Source: Hormoscilla sp. GUM202
GTDB lineage: Bacteria; Cyanobacteriota; Cyanobacteriia; Cyanobacteriales; Desertifilaceae
Direction of reading: 5' to 3'
DNA length: 45,800 nt
Assembly: GCA_005518205.2 (NCBI GenBank)
Contig: RFFC02000049.1
Location: 1-45,800 of the forward strand
Position numbers and translations under genes: made by a program. Below the pieces are notes generated by a model, which searched no databases, was not told where the DNA came from, and worked only from the letters and a program-made list of their open reading frames with translations. Shown piece after piece: positions 35,096 to 43,218 of this stretch. Each line of letters begins with the position of its first letter. Positions within the stretch are counted from its first letter, which is position 1.

Positions 35096-35325
35096 TGCCT
35101 GACGCTCAGATGGATTTGCGGGGTACTCCCTGCCCGATTAATTTTGTCAGAACTAAACTGCGGCTAGAGCAAATGGTACCGGGGTCTTTGCTGGAGGTGT
35201 GGCTGGATCCGGGCGAGCCAATTGAACAGGTGCCCGATAGTTTGGCGATGGAAGGTTACGGGATTGAATTAATAGAGGATCGGGTAGGGTTTTTTGCGCT
35301 GCGAGTGCGGCGTCCTCGGCTTTGA
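35092..35325 (+). CDS. TusA-family sulfurtransferase-like protein
   Basis: 77 aa: [20 protein letters not shown] carries the single catalytic-type cysteine of the TusA/SirA fold (CPxx at the start of the first helix), then [19 protein letters not shown]. TusA proteins carry persulfide sulphur. In cyanobacteria such a gene commonly sits between dnaJ and rsgA. It overlaps both neighbours by 4 nt. Confidence 0.9.
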   Translation: MMPDAQMDLRGTPCPINFVRTKLRLEQMVPGSLLEVWLDPGEPIEQVPDSLAMEGYGIELIEDRVGFFALRVRRPRL

Positions 35326-36377
35326 TTGACTCAGAACAGGCGCAGTTGCTGGGGACGGTGATGGCTGTGCAAGCGAATTTCTATCGGGTTCGCTTAGAAA
35401 ATGCTGGTCTGGCCTGTTCTTCTCTGCTATGTACGAGACGATCGCGCCTGAAAAAAATTGGTCAGCAGGTGATGGTGGGCGATCGGGTGCTGGTTTGCGA
35501 ACCGGACTGGGAAGGCCGACGGGGGGCGATCGAGAAAGTGTTACCCCGGGCCACTGAACTCGATCGCCCTCCTGTGGCCAATGCTAATCAAATCTTACTG
35601 GTTTTTGCTCTGGCAGAACCAACTTTAGACCCTTACCAGTTGAGTAGATTTCTGGTGAAGGCGGAATCTACGGGTTTAAATGTGTGTTTGTGCTTGAATA
35701 AATGCGATCTGGTCGCGCCCGGTCATATGGGCGGATGGGATGAGAGGTTGCAAGCCTGGGGCTACAAAGCGATATTTATCAGTGTTTCTACCTTTGATAA
35801 TATTGGGGAACTGAGTGATAGGCTGCGCGATCGCATCACGGTTGTGGCCGGGCCTTCTGGGGTGGGGAAGTCGAGTCTGATTAACCAGCTAATTCCGACA
35901 GCTTGCTTGCGAGTGGGGGAGGTTTCCGGAAAGCTGGGTAGGGGACGCCATACTACCCGCCATGTGGAATTATTTGAGTTACCTGGTGGGGGATTGTTAG
36001 CAGATACTCCTGGTTTTAATCAACCTCACCTAAATTATTCTCCAAAGGAATTGGTGGCTTATTTCCCAGAAGCTTTGACAAGGTTAGGGACGGGTAGCTG
36101 TCAGTTTAGTGACTGTTTGCATAGAGATGAGCCTAATTGCGTTGTCAGGGGAGATTGGGAACGCTACGAGCATTATTGGGATTGTTTGGAAAAGGCGATC
36201 GCCCGTCAAGAGCAGTTGCATCAACAAGGGGATCCTGACTCAACCCTGAAGCGGAAAAGTAAGGGGAAAGGGAAGAGTGAGTACGAACCGCGATTAGAAG
36301 CAAAGAAGTACCGTCGGATTTCTCGTCGGACTCAGCAGCAGTCCCTTGAAGAATTCTATCAAGATGCTGATCTTTGA
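35322..36377 (+). CDS. rsgA: Small ribosomal subunit biogenesis GTPase RsgA
   Basis: 351 aa from a TTG start that overlaps the tusA-like stop. RsgA is a circularly permuted GTPase acting in late 30S maturation. The order is an OB fold (about 1-75), G4 LNKCDLV, G1 GPSGVGKSSLIN, G3 DTPGF and a zinc domain CQFSDCLHRDEPNC. All motifs are intact. The basic tail (KRKSKGKGKSEYEPR) fits RNA binding. Confidence 0.95.
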   Translation: MIDSEQAQLLGTVMAVQANFYRVRLENAGLACSSLLCTRRSRLKKIGQQVMVGDRVLVCEPDWEGRRGAIEKVLPRATELDRPPVANANQILLVFALAEPTLDPYQLSRFLVKAESTGLNVCLCLNKCDLVAPGHMGGWDERLQAWGYKAIFISVSTFDNIGELSDRLRDRITVVAGPSGVGKSSLINQLIPTACLRVGEVSGKLGRGRHTTRHVELFELPGGGLLADTPGFNQPHLNYSPKELVAYFPEALTRLGTGSCQFSDCLHRDEPNCVVRGDWERYEHYWDCLEKAIARQEQLHQQGDPDSTLKRKSKGKGKSEYEPRLEAKKYRRISRRTQQQSLEEFYQDADL

Positions 36378-36390
36378 TAGGGGGATGGGA

Positions 36391-36861
36391 CTATTCAGGT
36401 TGCCAGGGTAGCCAGTCTTCTAAGAGCGCCTGTTCCAGGGTAAAACAGGGTTGTTCGGGGATGAGATTTGCCTCAAGTCCGCTAGCTTTGAGGAATATCT
36501 TTCTCCCTTTAGCATATTCCCGAGCAAAATTTTCCTGGAGAAAGTTTTTGAGGCTGGGGCTATCTTTGAGAATATCCATAATCTCAATGCGAAAATTTAT
36601 AATCTCCAAATTCCAGCTTCTAAAACACAGTTCTCGCTCAGATTGCCAATATTTAATCTCGAGCAAGTGTTCGCAAAGTCGCCTTAAAAAGCTAGCTATT
36701 GCGCGTCGATCGCTTTGACCCAAAGTTTCTATCTCCTCAATTAAATTATCTAGATCTATATTGGTAAAATCACCCACTCTCAACTGCGCCAGTATTTTCT
36801 CTAGCCACATTTGGTAGTCGGTTTCATATAGAGATGTTTTCACCTCAGTTTCCATGCTCAT
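36391..36861 (-). CDS. DUF29 family protein, copy 1
   Basis: 156 aa from ATG 36861 (MSMETEVKTSLYETDYQMWL), preceded by AAAAGGAGAGA. DUF29 proteins are about 150 residues, helical, abundant in cyanobacteria and often tandem; their function is unknown. Family blocks: DNLIEEIETLGQSDRRAIAS, LCEHLLEIKYW. A close paralogue follows at 37126. Confidence 0.9.
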   Translation of the reverse strand: MSMETEVKTSLYETDYQMWLEKILAQLRVGDFTNIDLDNLIEEIETLGQSDRRAIASFLRRLCEHLLEIKYWQSERELCFRSWNLEIINFRIEIMDILKDSPSLKNFLQENFAREYAKGRKIFLKASGLEANLIPEQPCFTLEQALLEDWLPWQPE

Positions 36862-37125
36862 GGGTTTGTCTCTCCTTTTCATACAATACACTTTACAGGT
36901 CAGGGGTTATGGGGGCCGTAGGTGGTCTGCTGGGTCATTCGGTAGCTCTGGTGATAACGATCTGAGTCAAATTATAACAATTGCAAGAGTTAGTTATCAA
37001 ATCCCCGGAGCAAGTCCATGAGAGATTCAATGCAGCTGTTCCGCTTGCGGTGTTGTGAGGGCCTCCTGTGAGTGGTTGAGACATAGGTGCGGATGGGTGA
37101 ATGAGTGGAATGGGTGAGGATGCGG

Positions 37126-37593
37126 TTATTCCGGTTGCCCGGGTAGCCAGTCTTCCTCTAGGGCCTCTTCCAGGGTAAAACAGGGTTGTTCGGGGATGAG
37201 ATTTGCCTCAAGTCCGCTAGCTTTGAGGAAGATCTTTCTCCCATTACCATATTCCACCAGAAAATTATCCTGTAGATAGTTTTTCAAACTAGGGCTGCTT
37301 TTGAGTCTTCTTTGGATTTGCAGCCGAAAATTGGCGATCTCCGCCTCCCAGCCTCTCAAGCAATTTTCTCGTTCAGACTCCCAGTACTTCACCTTGAGGA
37401 GATGTTCGCAAAGCCTCATTAAATAGCTAGCAACTGCGTGCTTTTCACTTTTTCCCAAGTCTTCTATCTCCTCAATCAAATTTTCTATATCGATATTGGT
37501 AAAATCACCCACTCTCAAATGCACCAGGATTTTCTCTAGCCACATTTGGTAGTCCGTTTCATATAGAGATGTTTTCACCTCTGTTTTCATCAT
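37126..37593 (-). CDS. DUF29 family protein, copy 2
   Basis: About 155 aa from ATG 37593 (alternative 37602); AAAAGGAGAGA lies just upstream. It shares long identical blocks with copy 1 (TEVKTSLYETDYQMWLEKIL, GRKIFLKASGLEANLIPEQP), including near-identical leaders. So the pair arose by a fairly recent tandem duplication of gene plus leader. Confidence 0.9.
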   Translation of the reverse strand: MMKTEVKTSLYETDYQMWLEKILVHLRVGDFTNIDIENLIEEIEDLGKSEKHAVASYLMRLCEHLLKVKYWESERENCLRGWEAEIANFRLQIQRRLKSSPSLKNYLQDNFLVEYGNGRKIFLKASGLEANLIPEQPCFTLEEALEEDWLPGQPE

Positions 37594-37752
37594 CACGATC
37601 ATTCTCTCCTTTTCATACTGTTTACAGGGCGATCGCACTTTTTGCATAGCAGGGGATCGCCATACTCGTCATACTTGCCCTCCCCGACAAATTGCGAACT
37701 GCTAACAATGAGATGCATCGGTTGGGTTTCGTGCCCAGACCCAACCTACGAA

Positions 37753-37977
37753 CTACTCTGTTTTCCATTCTGTTTCTGGAATATTGGCGCTCACCATAAT
37801 ATTGCGTAGGGTGCCGATGGGGAGATCTCGTCCTTTGTGATAGGGAACGATCGCCTGAAGTTTGTATTCGGGATTTCGCCACTTCCGATGACTCCCTTTC
37901 TGGGACACTAGCTCAAATCCATATCGCGCCAATATCCGTTCGGTATCATCTGCATTCATGCGTCTAATACGAGTCAT
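37753..37977 (-). CDS. hicA: HicA-type mRNA interferase toxin
   Basis: 74 aa from ATG 37975-37977. HicA double-stranded-RNA-binding-like fold: ERILARYGFELVSQKGSHRK (catalytic His in GSHRK), then IVPYHKGRDLPIGTLRNIMV. It overlaps hicB by 4 nt (ATGA) and is downstream of it. HicA cleaves mRNA when freed from HicB. Confidence 0.9.
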   Translation of the reverse strand: MTRIRRMNADDTERILARYGFELVSQKGSHRKWRNPEYKLQAIVPYHKGRDLPIGTLRNIMVSANIPETEWKTE

Positions 37978-38177
37978 CCCACCGATACCTCTCGTAAAAC
38001 CGCACCTGATTTTAATTCTATGGGATCTGGTTCTAGATAAAGAGCGATCGCCTCGCGAATATTTTCTAAAGCTTCTGCTTCCGTTTCCCCAGCGGAAACG
38101 CAACCGGGTAATTCCGGACACCAAACCGCCCAATCCCCTGTTTCCGAATCTTTTTCAAGAATTACACGCCATTTCAT
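37974..38177 (-). CDS. hicB: HicB-type antitoxin
   Basis: 67 aa: KWRVILEKDSETGDWAVWCP, ELPGCVSAGETEAEALENIR, the partial RNase H-like HicB fold. It has no separate DNA-binding domain, so regulation may be weak or by another route. First gene of the hicBA pair. Confidence 0.9.
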   Translation of the reverse strand: MKWRVILEKDSETGDWAVWCPELPGCVSAGETEAEALENIREAIALYLEPDPIELKSGAVLREVSVG

Positions 38178-38289
38178 AAGCTTTGTGCATTTGCATCAAG
38201 TTAAAACTTAGAGCTTTATCGCCACGATTAGCGATCGCACCGCCCGAGGATAAGCGATCGCCCTGTCTCTGCTTTGACTGGCATCCGAA

Positions 38290-38333
38290 CTGAGGTTTGT
38301 AGTGAGGACTTCCGTCCTCACTACAAACCTCAG
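38290..38333. repeat. 44-bp hairpin repeat, second copy
   Basis: CTGAGGTTTGTAGTGAGGAC, loop TTCC, complementary arm, then AAAAATCGG. Opposite orientation to 16422-16465. Confidence 0.9.
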
Positions 38334-38652
38334 AAAAATCGGAGCCCCGTCTTTTCTTAGCTTAACCTATGGGACTGCCGACTGTCAAGTGCGAAGTATA
38401 ACTCGGAACTCACTTTTTTGACAATGAGGATTTATTCCTGTAATATTGCAATTAACTTAGTGACTATCTCCGTTGTTTTATCAGAGCTTAACTTCCCTGC
38501 TTTATAGGCAATAATTCGTTCATTTGCAGTAAATAATCGATTAGATTTGACGTAACTCTTTCTATTCAAGCTGCCTGTTTCAAAATCATCATCCTCGATC
38601 GCAGTTGTGTAATCATCATCTGCCGGCTGACTTGTAATCAAGCAGAGAATTA

Positions 38653-39675
38653 CAGCATTTATCATAAAGATGAGGTACAATAGTGAGGTCAGCAGTAGAA
38701 CCCTCGAAAACCATGAAGCCCTATTCAGTTGATCTCCGCCAGAAAATTATAGAAACCTATGAAAATGAGGAGATATCACAAAGACAACTAGCCAAAAGAT
38801 TCCGAGTAGCATTCAGTTTCGTTATCAAAATTCTCAAGCAGTACCGGTCCACTGGCAACTTGAAGCCGGGTATTAGCACCGGTCGTCCCCTCAAGCTCAA
38901 CCAGTCCCAACAGGAAAAGCTCAAAGTTTTAGTAGAGGAAAATAATGATTGGACATTGTCAGAATATCAGTCAGAATTAGAAAAACAGACGGAGGTAAAA
39001 GTCAGCCGTTCCACAATAGACAGAATGATTAAACGGTCGGGATTGACCGTAAAAAAAAAGGCATTACATCCGACGGAAAAGAGAAGTTCTCGAGTTCAGC
39101 AGTTAAGGTTAGACTACTGGAAAGAGATAGAAGGAATTGAGCCTACTGACCTCATTTTTCTGGATGAATCGGGCTGCAACCTGGCTTTAACACGGATGTA
39201 TGCCCGCTCACAATGTGGTCTGAGAGCTTATGGAAGTAAACCCAGTAAGCGAGGACAAAATGTTTCAATAGTTGGGGCAGTTAGTCTCAATGGGATAGTG
39301 AGTTCATTGAATATTTTAGGTGCTTATGATAGCTTAACATTTGAGGCATTTGTGATTCGACACTTAGTGCCAAAGCTGTGGAAAGGAGCTTGTGTTGTGA
39401 TGGACAACTGTACAATTCATAAGGGAGATGTAATCCGACAAGCTATTGAAAAAGTGGGGGCGCGGTTAGTCTATCTTCCTCCTTATTCGCCAGACTTCTC
39501 TCCAATTGAAAATATTTGGTCAAAGCTGAAGAGTTATCTCAAGAAACTAGAAGCCAGAACCTATCGGGCCTTAGTAGATGGCATTCAGGAGGGCTTTGCT
39601 ACCATCAACCTGCAAGATATCCACAACTGGTTCACCCACTGTTGCTACTGTACCTCACCATTTTGATAAATGCTA
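38653..39675 (+). mobile_element. Complete IS630-family insertion sequence
   Basis: 1023 bp. Terminal repeats CAGCATTTATC (38653-38663) and GATAAATGCTA (39665-39675) match over 10 of 11 bp. They are flanked by the TA dinucleotide duplication expected for IS630 (38651-38652, 39676-39677). It carries one intact transposase and sits in the mazF-type gene. Confidence 0.95.
38713..39666 (+). CDS. IS630-family transposase
   Basis: 317 aa from ATG 38713 (MKPYSVDLRQKIIETYENEE). The N-terminal helix-turn-helix is ISQRQLAKRFRVAFSFVIKI. The catalytic DDE is D in LIFLDESGCN, D in CVVMDNCTIHKG and E in DFSPIENIWSKLK. All three residues are present and the frame is continuous, so the element may be active. 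The stop lies in the right terminal region. Confidence 0.95.
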   Translation: MKPYSVDLRQKIIETYENEEISQRQLAKRFRVAFSFVIKILKQYRSTGNLKPGISTGRPLKLNQSQQEKLKVLVEENNDWTLSEYQSELEKQTEVKVSRSTIDRMIKRSGLTVKKKALHPTEKRSSRVQQLRLDYWKEIEGIEPTDLIFLDESGCNLALTRMYARSQCGLRAYGSKPSKRGQNVSIVGAVSLNGIVSSLNILGAYDSLTFEAFVIRHLVPKLWKGACVVMDNCTIHKGDVIRQAIEKVGARLVYLPPYSPDFSPIENIWSKLKSYLKKLEARTYRALVDGIQEGFATINLQDIHNWFTHCCYCTSPF

Positions 39676-39773
39676 TAAATCGTTCTTTGGTAACTCCGCA
39701 ATGACTAGAGCCGGTCGTCGTTTAGTGCTCGTTAAGTCTGAGAATGGAAAAGGAACGATAACCACATCACCTT

Positions 39774-39977
39774 TTACAAATGCTGCCATGCTTCATCCTC
39801 TTCAGTAGTTAACCAATACTCTGCCAAACTCGCTTCACTCAACAAACTTATCTCCAATTCCTCTTTTTGAGCTTCTCTAGCTTCAAGGAACAATAAAAAA
39901 TCTAAGACTTCCTTAAGTGTCGATTCCGATGTTTTTTCTATCTTTGTTAATAATACTTCCTTAACTGACCTGGTCAC
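39774..39977 (-). CDS. Antitoxin candidate (DUF2281-like) paired with the split mazF
   Basis: 67 aa, acidic: MTRSVKEVLLTKIEKTSEST, LKEVLDFLLFLEAREAQKEE, ending EEDEAWQHL. It overlaps the mazF-type start by 16 nt, the usual arrangement of antitoxin and toxin. A GGAGAGAC-type ribosome site precedes it. The toxin is dead, so this antitoxin is orphaned. Confidence 0.8.
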   Translation of the reverse strand: MTRSVKEVLLTKIEKTSESTLKEVLDFLLFLEAREAQKEELEISLLSEASLAEYWLTTEEDEAWQHL

Positions 39978-40154
39978 GATCGTCTCTCCTTAAACACAAA
40001 ATTATGGTTCATCTTGTTGTAACTGGAAATAGAGTCAGTCGCTCTGTTTACAGGGAAGCCTGTCTAACTTGGCTTTGAGTAGCATCGGCTCCGAGGGAGC
40101 GAGCGTCTTTTCTTAGCTTAACCCATGGGACCGATCGCCCCACTACTAGAGTCA

Positions 40155-40527
40155 ATGGTTAAACCGTTTGGTAAACCCTCGGCACTGTAGCTAGTAATGT
40201 TGTCGTTGATGTCGGAGAAGTGATTGCTTATATCAAATTCGAGGCTCTCACCGAAAACTGCCTCGCCAACAGCTAATTCTCTTCGGTTATGACCCCGTAG
40301 GATTGCAAGATTCCGGGATTGATGCTACCTTACTTCAAGGTGACTATGTTGCGGCTCACAGTTACGGCTGGACTGAGTTCGCGATCGACCCCATCAGCCA
40401 AAACCTGCTAGTCACCACCTACGGGATAGACTCCTATAGCGAAGACCAGTTGTTAGCAAATCCTGGGGCTATTCTCGAACGGATACCCGCGATCGTCAGT
40501 CAGTTTGAAGTACAGACGCCCCGGTAG
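40155..40527 (+). pseudogene. C-terminal remnant of a secreted phosphatase-like protein
   Basis: The fragment reads NVVVDVGEVIAYIKFEALTE, then after a frame change LILFGYDPVGLQDSGIDATL, LQGDYVAAHSYGWTEFAIDP, LLVTTYGIDSYSEDQLLANP and ends at 40527. The tail resembles the ends of cyanobacterial extracellular phosphatase or phosphodiesterase proteins; the family call is from memory and weak. No start or N-terminus is present. Confidence 0.45.
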
Positions 40528-40678
40528 TCGGTCAAGAAACCGGGTTTGGATGGTGAAGGATCTTTTTGTTTATCAGGTCGGGTTGTTCTTCACCAGAAAC
40601 CCGGTTTCTAGCTCCTACTGCACCCTACTGCTACAGCAAGCAGATCGTCTTGAGGACTTGCAGCAGTTGTCGGGTGCT

Positions 40679-40731
40679 GCGGCGTCTTCCGCGTGCTCTT
40701 GTCCTGAAGGACTCGGTAGCGACCGAGACAC
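40679..40731 (-). repeat. 53-bp hairpin repeat, copy 4 (diverged)
   Basis: The tip on the minus strand reads CGAGTCCTTCAGGACAAGA, still self-complementary. The arms are only partly paired. Confidence 0.6.
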
Positions 40732-41269
40732 CGCGTCGAACCCACCCCACCTCCCCTCCCTAAGTCACCCCCCCAGACACACACCCACCCCACCCCATCC
40801 CAGTCCCAACACAACAAGGTAAGCGCCCTCCGACACAAATCAATCACTAAAATTATCCCCGAGGTGTAGCACACTACACCTCGGGGAGAACATTACAGAA
40901 CGTTACACTTGCGTAGTCGGAAGAAAATCATTCTTATCAATCAACCCAGGATCAACTCCCTCCAAAATTGCAAACACGTCTAATGTTGTCAATGTCTGGC
41001 ATGGCGTACCAAAAAACAATGAAGTTTCCATTAATTCCCGTCCCCAACAAACAGGGACGCTAACAGAACTCCTAGACCTATATCCTATCCTTTGTCAAGC
41101 ACTACGCAGACTTTTCCTGCAACTACCGCATTAATAGAACACCTCTACCAACCAACTTAACCCTAGCGTTTCCATAAACACAACCTCGCCAGCGAACAGA
41201 AAAGTACAAATGGCAACCATTTAACACCTGGCATTACCGCCTGGCAGCTCGTGTCCGATTTTTCGCGGA

Positions 41270-41362
41270 CCGTGAGCTTTCGTTTCCAGAGACTTTCATT
41301 TCCAGAGCTTTCGTTTCCAGAGACTTTCGTTTCCAGAGACTTTCATTCCCAGAGACTTTCAC
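41270..41362. repeat. 16-bp tandem array, about 6 units
   Basis: Unit AGACTTTCGTTTCCAG with variants (CATTTCC, CATTCCC) and one shortened unit. Confidence 0.85.
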
Positions 41363-41455
41363 CCCTCCACAGAAACACCCACCCCGATCGCATCCCAGTC
41401 TCCAACAAAAATTAATCATTAACATTCAATGAGGTTTATAGCACTCCTCGGATTG

Positions 41456-41927
41456 CTGCTGCACCTCCCCGTCCTGGGTCCGAAGCTCTTCGACTCAAGA
41501 TTATGGAACGGAGAAGACAGCGGGAAGCAAATAAAAAATGATTGTTATGGTTGACTACAATTTGAATAATGAAGCAATTATTTTCTGGAAGTATTGCTTT
41601 GAGAAGGTGGTTAGATATCGTTGCAATTGAGTTAGTGACTTTCGCGGATGTTGGACTACCAGCAGATAGCGATGACCGTGTTGTTTGGCGGTTTGCTCAA
41701 GCTAATCAGATGCTTTTGCTCACGGCCAACCGTAATGCTAAGGGTGAAGACTCGCTGGAACGAGTGATGCGTGAAGAAAATACGCCGACTTCATTACCAA
41801 TATCACAGTTGGCGATCGGTCGCGATTATCGGAATATGGCTATCGAGAATCTTGTGTGGAAAAACTTCTAGAAATTGTCTTTGATATTCAAGACTATCTG
41901 GGAGTCGGTCGGTTGTTTATTCCGTGA
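41456..41927 (+). pseudogene. Degraded DUF433 tail plus PIN-like gene, copy 1
   Basis: 41456-41540 matches only the last ~85 bp of the DUF433 gene at 42110-42479 (LRLKIMERRRQREA-type end). The PIN-like gene starts at ATG 41538 (MIVMVDYNLNNEA), shifts frame at about 41615 and continues as LDIVAIELVTFADVGLPADS, DDRVVWRFAQANQMLLLTAN. A second frame change near 41810 breaks the tail. It is homologous over its length to 42395-42867, so it is one half of a segmental duplication. Confidence 0.75.
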
Positions 41928-41958
41928 TGGGGCGGTGTAGGGGCGATACTTCGGTGTT

Positions 41959-42026
41959 CAGAAACCGGGTTTCTCTGATTAAATCTCGGGTGGAGATGCC
42001 TTACTTGTCCCAGAAACCCGGTTTCT
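41959..42026. repeat. AGAAACC-GGTTTCT inverted pair, copy beside module 1
   Basis: CAGAAACCGGGTTTCT and AGAAACCCGGTTTCTTG separated by about 37 bp. The same pair follows module 2 at 42897-42963, so it was duplicated with the module or targets it. Confidence 0.7.
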
Positions 42027-42109
42027 TGCTGCCATGGGCCGATCGCATCTATTATAATTATAATAGAAGAGAAATGTCGGAGATAACATAGGGGAGAGAA
42101 GATGACATC

Positions 42110-42479
42110 ATAAATTTGCGAACAAGAGGTAATCATTCGTACCGAACGGGGACTGACGATCGCGGGCACGCGGATCACCATATACGATGTGATATATTAT
42201 CTCAAAGCTGAGTATCCACGCAAGTACATTCGCGATTATTACGACCTGACGGACGAGCAGATCGATGGGGCACTTTCTTATATTGAAACCCATCGAGAAG
42301 CGGTAGAAGTAGAATATCAAGAAATTATGCGTCAAGCAGAAGAGACTCGACAATACTGGGAGGAACGTAACCGCGAACACTTTGCTCGGATTGCAGCAAA
42401 GCCTCGCCGTCCCGAGTCCGAAGCTCTTCGACTCAAGATTATGGAACGGAGAAGACAGCGGGAAGCAAGGAAAAAATGA
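42110..42479 (+). pseudogene. DUF433 antitoxin-like gene with damaged 5' end
   Basis: From 42120 the frame reads EQEVIIRTERGLTIAGTRIT, IYDVIYYLKAEYPRKYIRDY, YDLTDEQIDGALSYIETHRE and ends KIMERRRQREARKK. This is the DUF433 (VapB-like) fold with a helical tail. The expected start (relatives read MNLREQE) is now ATA AAT TTG C- with two bases missing, and an in-frame stop lies just upstream. GTG 42189 gives a 96-aa form that lacks most of the DUF433 domain. It overlaps the next start by 4 nt. Confidence 0.7.
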
Positions 42480-42867
42480 TTGTTCTAGTTGACTACAATT
42501 TGAATCAGGAAGCTATTCGATTTTATGGATCATTGTTTCAAGAGGGTGGTTAGAGATAGTTTCTATTCAATTAGTGACTTTCGCAGATGTTGGACTGCCA
42601 GCAGATAGCGACGATCGTGTTGTTTGGCGGTTTGCTCAAGCTAAGAGAATGCTTTTGCTCACGGCAAACCGTAATGCTAAAGGTGAAGACTCACTGGAAC
42701 GAGTAATGCGGGAAGAAAATACGCCAACCTCATTACCCATTATTACCATTGGCGATTCAGAGCGATTATCGGAATATGGCTATCGAGAATCTTGTGTGGA
42801 AAGACTTCTAGAAATTGTCTTTGATATTCAGGATTATCTGGGAGTCGGTCGGTTGTTTATTCCGTGA
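42476..42867 (+). pseudogene. PIN-like (DUF5615-type) toxin candidate, copy 2, frameshifted
   Basis: ATG 42476 gives MIVLVDYNLNQEAIRFYGSL, FQEGG and a stop. One missing T near 42550 (GGTGGTTAGA instead of GGTTGGTTAGA) explains it. The rest follows in the next frame: VTFADVGLPADSDDRVVWRF, LLLTANRNAKGEDSLERVMR, SERLSEYGYRESCVERLLEI, VGRLFIP. The span is 392 nt; one added base gives 131 codons. The acidic residues (VDYN, PADSDDR, TANRN) fit PIN-like nucleases. Copy 1 carries the same deletion at the same place. Confidence 0.7.
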
Positions 42868-42896
42868 TGGGGCGGTGTAGGGGCGATCGCGTGACT

Positions 42897-42963
42897 CAGA
42901 AACCGGGTTTCTTTGTCAAATCTCGGGTTAGGATGCCAAAGGTATAGCAGAAACCCGGTTTCT
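42897..42963. repeat. AGAAACC-GGTTTCT inverted pair beside module 2
   Basis: Arms CAGAAACCGGGTTTCT and AGAAACCCGGTTTCT. It is followed by AGTCGGTTGAAAACCGACT and CCCGGCGGG-type hairpins at 42979-43012, related to 9195-9250. Confidence 0.75.
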
Positions 42964-43113
42964 TGCTGCCGTATTTTTAGTCGGTTGAAAACCGACTTTA
43001 GCCCCCGGCGGGCTAACAACGAAGCGAAAGAGTTAAAACTTTTATTTCTATTGGTATTATACGACAGTTTCCTAACAGTTTCTCCCCCAAAGATAGACCG
43101 AAAAAAAATAAAT

Positions 43114-43142
43114 TTGACAAATTCGCTTTTTTAGACTATGAT
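43114..43142 (+). promoter_or_regulatory. Sigma-70-type promoter upstream of the radical SAM gene
   Basis: TTGACA (43114-43119), 17-nt spacer, TATGAT (43137-43142), 76 nt before the start codon. It fits the SigA consensus well. Confidence 0.7.
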
Positions 43143-43218
43143 GAAAGGTATGGGTGGAAAACAGTGCCTAGAGGTAGCAAACCACCGGTGAAACCATCCC
43201 CCATCCAGCAAAATAACT

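Larger units (their letters stand above)
38432..39789 (-). pseudogene. MazF/PemK-type toxin gene split by an IS630 element
   Basis: The N-terminal part, ATG 39789 to 39678, reads MAAFVKGDVVIVPFPFSDLT, STKRRPALVIAELPKNDL. The C-terminal part, 38650 to 38432, reads ILCLITSQPADDDYTTAIED and ends SSDKTTEIVTKLIAILQE. Removing the IS and one TA copy gives 112+2+219=333 nt, exactly 111 codons (110 aa), the normal size of this mRNA endonuclease. The split lies after NDL, so the toxin is inactivated and no other mutation is seen. The insertion therefore looks recent. Confidence 0.93.
40528..41455. other. Repeat-rich intergenic region, no gene recognised
   Basis: Contains an AGAAACCGGGTTT/AAACCCGGTTTCT inverted pair (40535-40610), the fourth 53-bp hairpin (40679-40731), a C-rich CCCACCCCACC tract (40740-40815), a perfect 13-bp stem CCCCGAGGTGTAG with complement (40857-40886) and a 16-bp tandem array (41270-41362). 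Confidence 0.6.

Noticed and set aside
37622-37882. 86-aa minus-strand ORF over hicA
   Set aside because: Out-of-frame shadow of hicA and its downstream sequence.
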